A DNA stretch of 7,729 bases from Methanothrix sp. Lineage in GTDB: Archaea; Halobacteriota; Methanosarcinia; Methanotrichales; Methanotrichaceae. How positions within the stretch are numbered: position 1 is the stretch's first letter; every line of letters starts with the position of its first letter. The translations under genes and the position numbers were made by a program. Location: the NCBI GenBank assembly GCA_023229165.1, contig JALNZQ010000123.1, forward strand, positions 1 through 7,729. The letters are read 5' to 3'. Below are positions 5,483 through 7,729 of this stretch, one piece after another. The notes beneath the pieces were generated by a model. That model made no database searches. It had not been told where the DNA came from and worked only from the letters and a program-made list of their open reading frames with translations.

Positions 5483-5519
5483 GTTATCTGAACTGATTTC
5501 GTGAAGCGAGGCCAAATAA

Positions 5520-6362
5520 TTGCTGTTTGAAGAGCTTGAAAAGATAAACACGCGTCCAGAACCGTTTGAGTTCTACACGGCAGGCGATCTGTGGGCAGAT
5601 GAGTATACATCAGAGCAAATGCTATCATTTCATTTAAATCCGGAAATAGACGTTTCTTCCCGAAAAGCGGCATTTATCGATAGATCGGTTGAATGGATAA
5701 CCGCTTATTTCCGCGTGGGGACCGGGACAAAGATTGCCGACTTTGGTTGCGGACCGGGATTATATACGACAAAGCTGGCTCGAAGGCAAGCGGAGGTTAC
5801 CGGAATCGATTTCTCGAAGAGATCAATTCAGTATGCGCAAGAAGCAGCCATCCGGGAAGGGCTATCCATCCAATACATAAATCAGAACTACCTGGATTTA
5901 GAAACAAATAATCGTTTTCATCTCATCCTGATGATCATGTGCGATTTTTGTGCTCTAAGTCCTATGCAGAGAAAAAAGATGCTCACCAAGTTCCATACGC
6001 TTCTGCAACCTGGTGGTTGTGTTCTCCTTGATGTTTATTCAATGAATGCGTTTCAGCAAAGGGAAGAGACTGCAATGTATGAAGCTAACATGCTCAATGA
6101 CTTCTGGTCACCGAATAAGTACTATGGGTTTCAGAATACCTTCAAGTACGAGAAAGAGAGAGTAGTCCTCGACAAATATTCGCTCTTTGAGGCCGATCGC
6201 ACAAGGACTGTCTATAATTGGCTGCAATATTTCAGTCCGGATGACCTGGGGAAAGAGCTTGCAGGATGCAAATTTGCTGTTGAAGAGATCTTTTCTGACG
6301 TCGCGGGCTCAGCTTATGATCCGCAAGCCAATGAATTTGCAGTCATTGCAAAGAAATTATAA
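5520..6362 (+). CDS. Class I SAM-dependent methyltransferase, substrate unknown
   Basis: The 280-residue soluble protein has a complete Rossmann-type SAM-binding core. IADFGCGPGLYT (72-83) is motif I. VTGIDFS (93-99) carries the acidic ribose-binding Asp97. The stretch LILMIMCDFCAL (135-146) corresponds to the central strand and its following loop, and LLQPGGCVLLDVYS (161-174) to the strand after the post-core helix. About 60 residues precede the core and about 100 follow it (FWSPNKYYGF, 195-204; YNWLQYFSP, 232-240), probably forming the substrate pocket. No transmembrane segment or metal motif is visible, so the acceptor cannot be named. The start is TTG 5520: a stop codon precedes it immediately in frame, and GAGG lies 8 bases upstream. 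The gene reads AT-richer than its neighbours, which may indicate later acquisition. It converges on nifS with 48 bases between the stops. Confidence 0.9.
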   Translation: MLFEELEKINTRPEPFEFYTAGDLWADEYTSEQMLSFHLNPEIDVSSRKAAFIDRSVEWITAYFRVGTGTKIADFGCGPGLYTTKLARRQAEVTGIDFSKRSIQYAQEAAIREGLSIQYINQNYLDLETNNRFHLILMIMCDFCALSPMQRKKMLTKFHTLLQPGGCVLLDVYSMNAFQQREETAMYEANMLNDFWSPNKYYGFQNTFKYEKERVVLDKYSLFEADRTRTVYNWLQYFSPDDLGKELAGCKFAVEEIFSDVAGSAYDPQANEFAVIAKKL

Positions 6363-6410
6363 AATGGCAAGAAGAAAGAACATAGCCTTTCAGGAGATAA
6401 GGCCATGGTT

Positions 6411-7571
6411 CTATGTCCTGCCCAAAGCGGATATGCCTCTAAACCTCTCCACAGCTTCAGTTATGCACTGGGCCACATAGTCCACTTCCTCCAGGGTGTT
6501 CGAGCGGCCCATGGTGATTCTCAGGGAGCCGTGGCACTGTTCCGGCTTCAGGCCCAAAGAGAGCAGCACGTGGCTGGGCTGTAGCTTGTGAGAGGAGCAG
6601 GCAGATCCTGTAGACACGGCTATGCCTTTGGAGTCGAGGTAGAGGAGCAGCGATTCGCCTTCCACATAGGAAAAGCCGAAATTCAGGCTTCCGGGAAGTC
6701 TTCGCTTCATGGTTCCATTAATCCAGGCATCCTTGACCTTTCCCAGGACCTGGCTTGCCAGCCGATTGGCGAGTCCCGCCAGCCTCTGCCCCTCCTCGGT
6801 CATGCTCTCGCCGCACAGCTCTGCCGCCTTTGCCAAGCCGACTATGCCCGCCACGTTCTCCGTTCCCGAGCGCAGGCCTCTTTCGTGGCCGCCTCCCTGC
6901 ACTATGCTCTCTAATTTTGTGCCCCGGCGAATGTAGAGCGCTCCCACGCCTTTGGGCCCGTAGAGCTTGTGGGCGGAAAGGGAGAGCAAATCGACACCCA
7001 GGGCGTTTACGTCCGTTGGAATCTTGCCCGCGCTCTGCACGGCATCAGTATGCAGGTAGATGTCCTTCTCCGCGGCCAGCCGGCCGATCTCCTCAAGCGG
7101 CTGGATGGTTCCTACCTCGTTGTTGGCATGCATGACGGAGATGAGAATGGTATCGGGTCGGATGGCTGCCTCAAGGGCTGCCATGTCTACAAGCCCCTCG
7201 CTCGTCACGGGCAGGTAGGTGACGGAAAAGCCCTCCTTCTCCAGCTTTTTGCACGTCTCCAGGATGGCAGGATGCTCGACGCTGGTAGTGATAATATGTT
7301 TGCCGAGAGCGCTATTGCGACGCGCTATGCCCTTCAGGGATAAGTTGTCTGACTCGGTGCCCCCCGAGGTGAATATGATCTCCTCAGGGCTCGCTCCCAG
7401 GAGCTTTGCCACTTTCTCTCGGGATTCTTCCAGAGCTTCTTTTGCCTCCTGGCCAAAGCTGTGCAGGCTGGAGGCATTGCCGAACTTATCGGAAAGGTAA
7501 GGCAGCATGGCCTGCAAGACCTCGGGCGCCACGGGTGTGGTGGCAGAGTTGTCCATGTAAATCCGCTTCAT
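6411..7571 (-). CDS. nifS: Cysteine desulfurase (NifS/IscS family)
   Basis: This PLP enzyme removes sulfur from cysteine as a protein-bound persulfide, releasing alanine, and feeds Fe-S cluster assembly and other thiolation routes. The 386 residues fit group I desulfurases. MKRIYMDNSATTPV (1-14) is the family start. His100 (SVEHPA) stacks on PLP, and Asp176 and Gln179 (HTDAVQ) contact its ring nitrogen and oxygen. Lys202 in SAHKLYGPKG (199-208) forms the Schiff base, ERGLRSGTEN (230-239) helps bind substrate, and Cys325 in STGSACSSHK (320-329) is the persulfide-carrying residue. The start is the ATG at 7571. An upstream TTG-type extension to 7724 would run antisense through the next gene and lacks family similarity. 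No Shine-Dalgarno is evident, but a TATA box lies about 44 bases upstream. No IscU-type scaffold gene is adjacent within the window; one may lie elsewhere. Confidence 0.95.
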   Translation of the reverse strand: MKRIYMDNSATTPVAPEVLQAMLPYLSDKFGNASSLHSFGQEAKEALEESREKVAKLLGASPEEIIFTSGGTESDNLSLKGIARRNSALGKHIITTSVEHPAILETCKKLEKEGFSVTYLPVTSEGLVDMAALEAAIRPDTILISVMHANNEVGTIQPLEEIGRLAAEKDIYLHTDAVQSAGKIPTDVNALGVDLLSLSAHKLYGPKGVGALYIRRGTKLESIVQGGGHERGLRSGTENVAGIVGLAKAAELCGESMTEEGQRLAGLANRLASQVLGKVKDAWINGTMKRRLPGSLNFGFSYVEGESLLLYLDSKGIAVSTGSACSSHKLQPSHVLLSLGLKPEQCHGSLRITMGRSNTLEEVDYVAQCITEAVERFRGISALGRT

Positions 7572-7611
7572 CGCTGAGAAATATGAGATGCTAATGTAAA
7601 TAGATGGCGAA

Positions 7612-7619
7612 CTTATAAG
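7612..7619. promoter_or_regulatory. Palindromic TATA box shared by nifS and the right-edge gene
   Basis: CTTATAAG is its own reverse complement and sits in the 82-base gap between the divergent starts at 7571 and 7654. Its centre is about 44 bases from the nifS ATG and about 38 from the right-hand ATG, both usable distances. A second TATA-like AGTATAAGT at 7622-7630 could serve the plus-strand gene instead. Confidence 0.5.
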
Positions 7620-7653
7620 AAAGTATAAGTATGCAGCAAAAGGACGGAGAAAT

Positions 7654-7729
7654 ATGAATCTGTCCATCCCATTATTTTCAACGCCCCTATTGATCGCTGC
7701 AGCCCTCATCGCCCTGGGCTTCATAACCT
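7654..7729 (+). CDS. N-terminal fragment of a probable membrane or secreted protein (runs off right edge)
   Basis: An ATG at 7654 opens 25 codons to the window edge. The peptide begins MNLSIPLFSTP and continues LLIAAALIALGFIT, a hydrophobic helix typical of a first transmembrane segment or an uncleaved signal anchor. GGAG at 7646-7649 lies 4 bases upstream, and TATA-like elements at 7612-7619 and 7622-7630 are correctly placed for a short leader. Too little is visible to name a family. It diverges from nifS across an 82-base gap. Confidence 0.55.
   Translation, partial: MNLSIPLFSTPLLIAAALIALGFIT

Noticed and set aside
6364..6480. Short plus-strand frame starting with ATG right after the methyltransferase stop
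   Set aside because: Most of it is antisense to the conserved C-terminus of nifS, it has no ribosome-binding site, and the translation shows no recognisable features.
7572..7724. N-terminal extension of nifS by 51 codons
   Set aside because: It would pass through the TATA boxes and run antisense to the start of the right-edge gene. The conserved desulfurase N-terminus begins at the ATG at 7571.
1..7729. tRNA, rRNA, CRISPR array, insertion sequence, toxin-antitoxin or phage features
   Set aside because: I looked for direct repeats with regular spacing, transposase motifs, terminal inverted repeats and cloverleaf-like segments by eye and found none I could support.

Overview
The window looks like a piece of chromosome from a methanogenic archaeon, most likely a Methanothrix (Methanosaeta)-like or related Methanosarcina-class organism. 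Four kinds of evidence support this. There is an archaeal-type tyrosyl-tRNA synthetase. There is a DUF2121-type protein, a family I know from methanogen genomes. A stand-alone PUA protein of the archaeosine-transglycosylase type is present. Expression signals are archaeal: TATA boxes 25-40 bases upstream of starts, and GGTGA or GGAGG ribosome-binding sites, several paired with TTG start codons. The genus is an inference; domain Archaea is secure.

Layout. Bases 1-126 may hold the first 42 codons of an unknown minus-strand gene that runs off the left edge. Then comes tyrS (204-1163, minus) with its own promoter. The tyrS-mobA gap carries a possible small plus-strand membrane protein (1262-1444). 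A tight minus-strand block follows, transcribed right to left: glyA (4840-3593), folD (3583-2744), a DUF2121 protein (2742-2101) and mobA (2116-1427). Its gaps are 9 and 1 bases and the last pair overlaps by 16, so it is almost certainly one operon. Upstream of glyA is a 40-codon possible membrane microprotein (4979-4857) that overlaps the divergent promoter region of a PUA-domain gene (4983-5435, plus). A class I methyltransferase (5520-6362, plus) faces a cysteine desulfurase, nifS/iscS (7571-6411, minus). Past a short divergent promoter region, the first 25 codons of a probable membrane protein begin at 7654 and run off the right edge.

How the genes work together. GlyA and FolD form a tetrahydrofolate one-carbon module: serine to glycine plus methylene-H4F, then oxidation to formyl-H4F for biosynthesis. 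This matters in a methanogen because its energy pathway uses tetrahydromethanopterin instead. MobA makes the guanine-dinucleotide form of the molybdenum/tungsten pterin cofactor used by formylmethanofuran and formate dehydrogenases. NifS/IscS supplies sulfur for Fe-S clusters and other thio-cofactors. TyrS and the PUA protein belong to translation and tRNA metabolism. The region is mostly ordinary core metabolism. I see no mobile element, CRISPR array, tRNA, rRNA or defence system. The least-described items are the DUF2121 protein and the two possible small membrane proteins.
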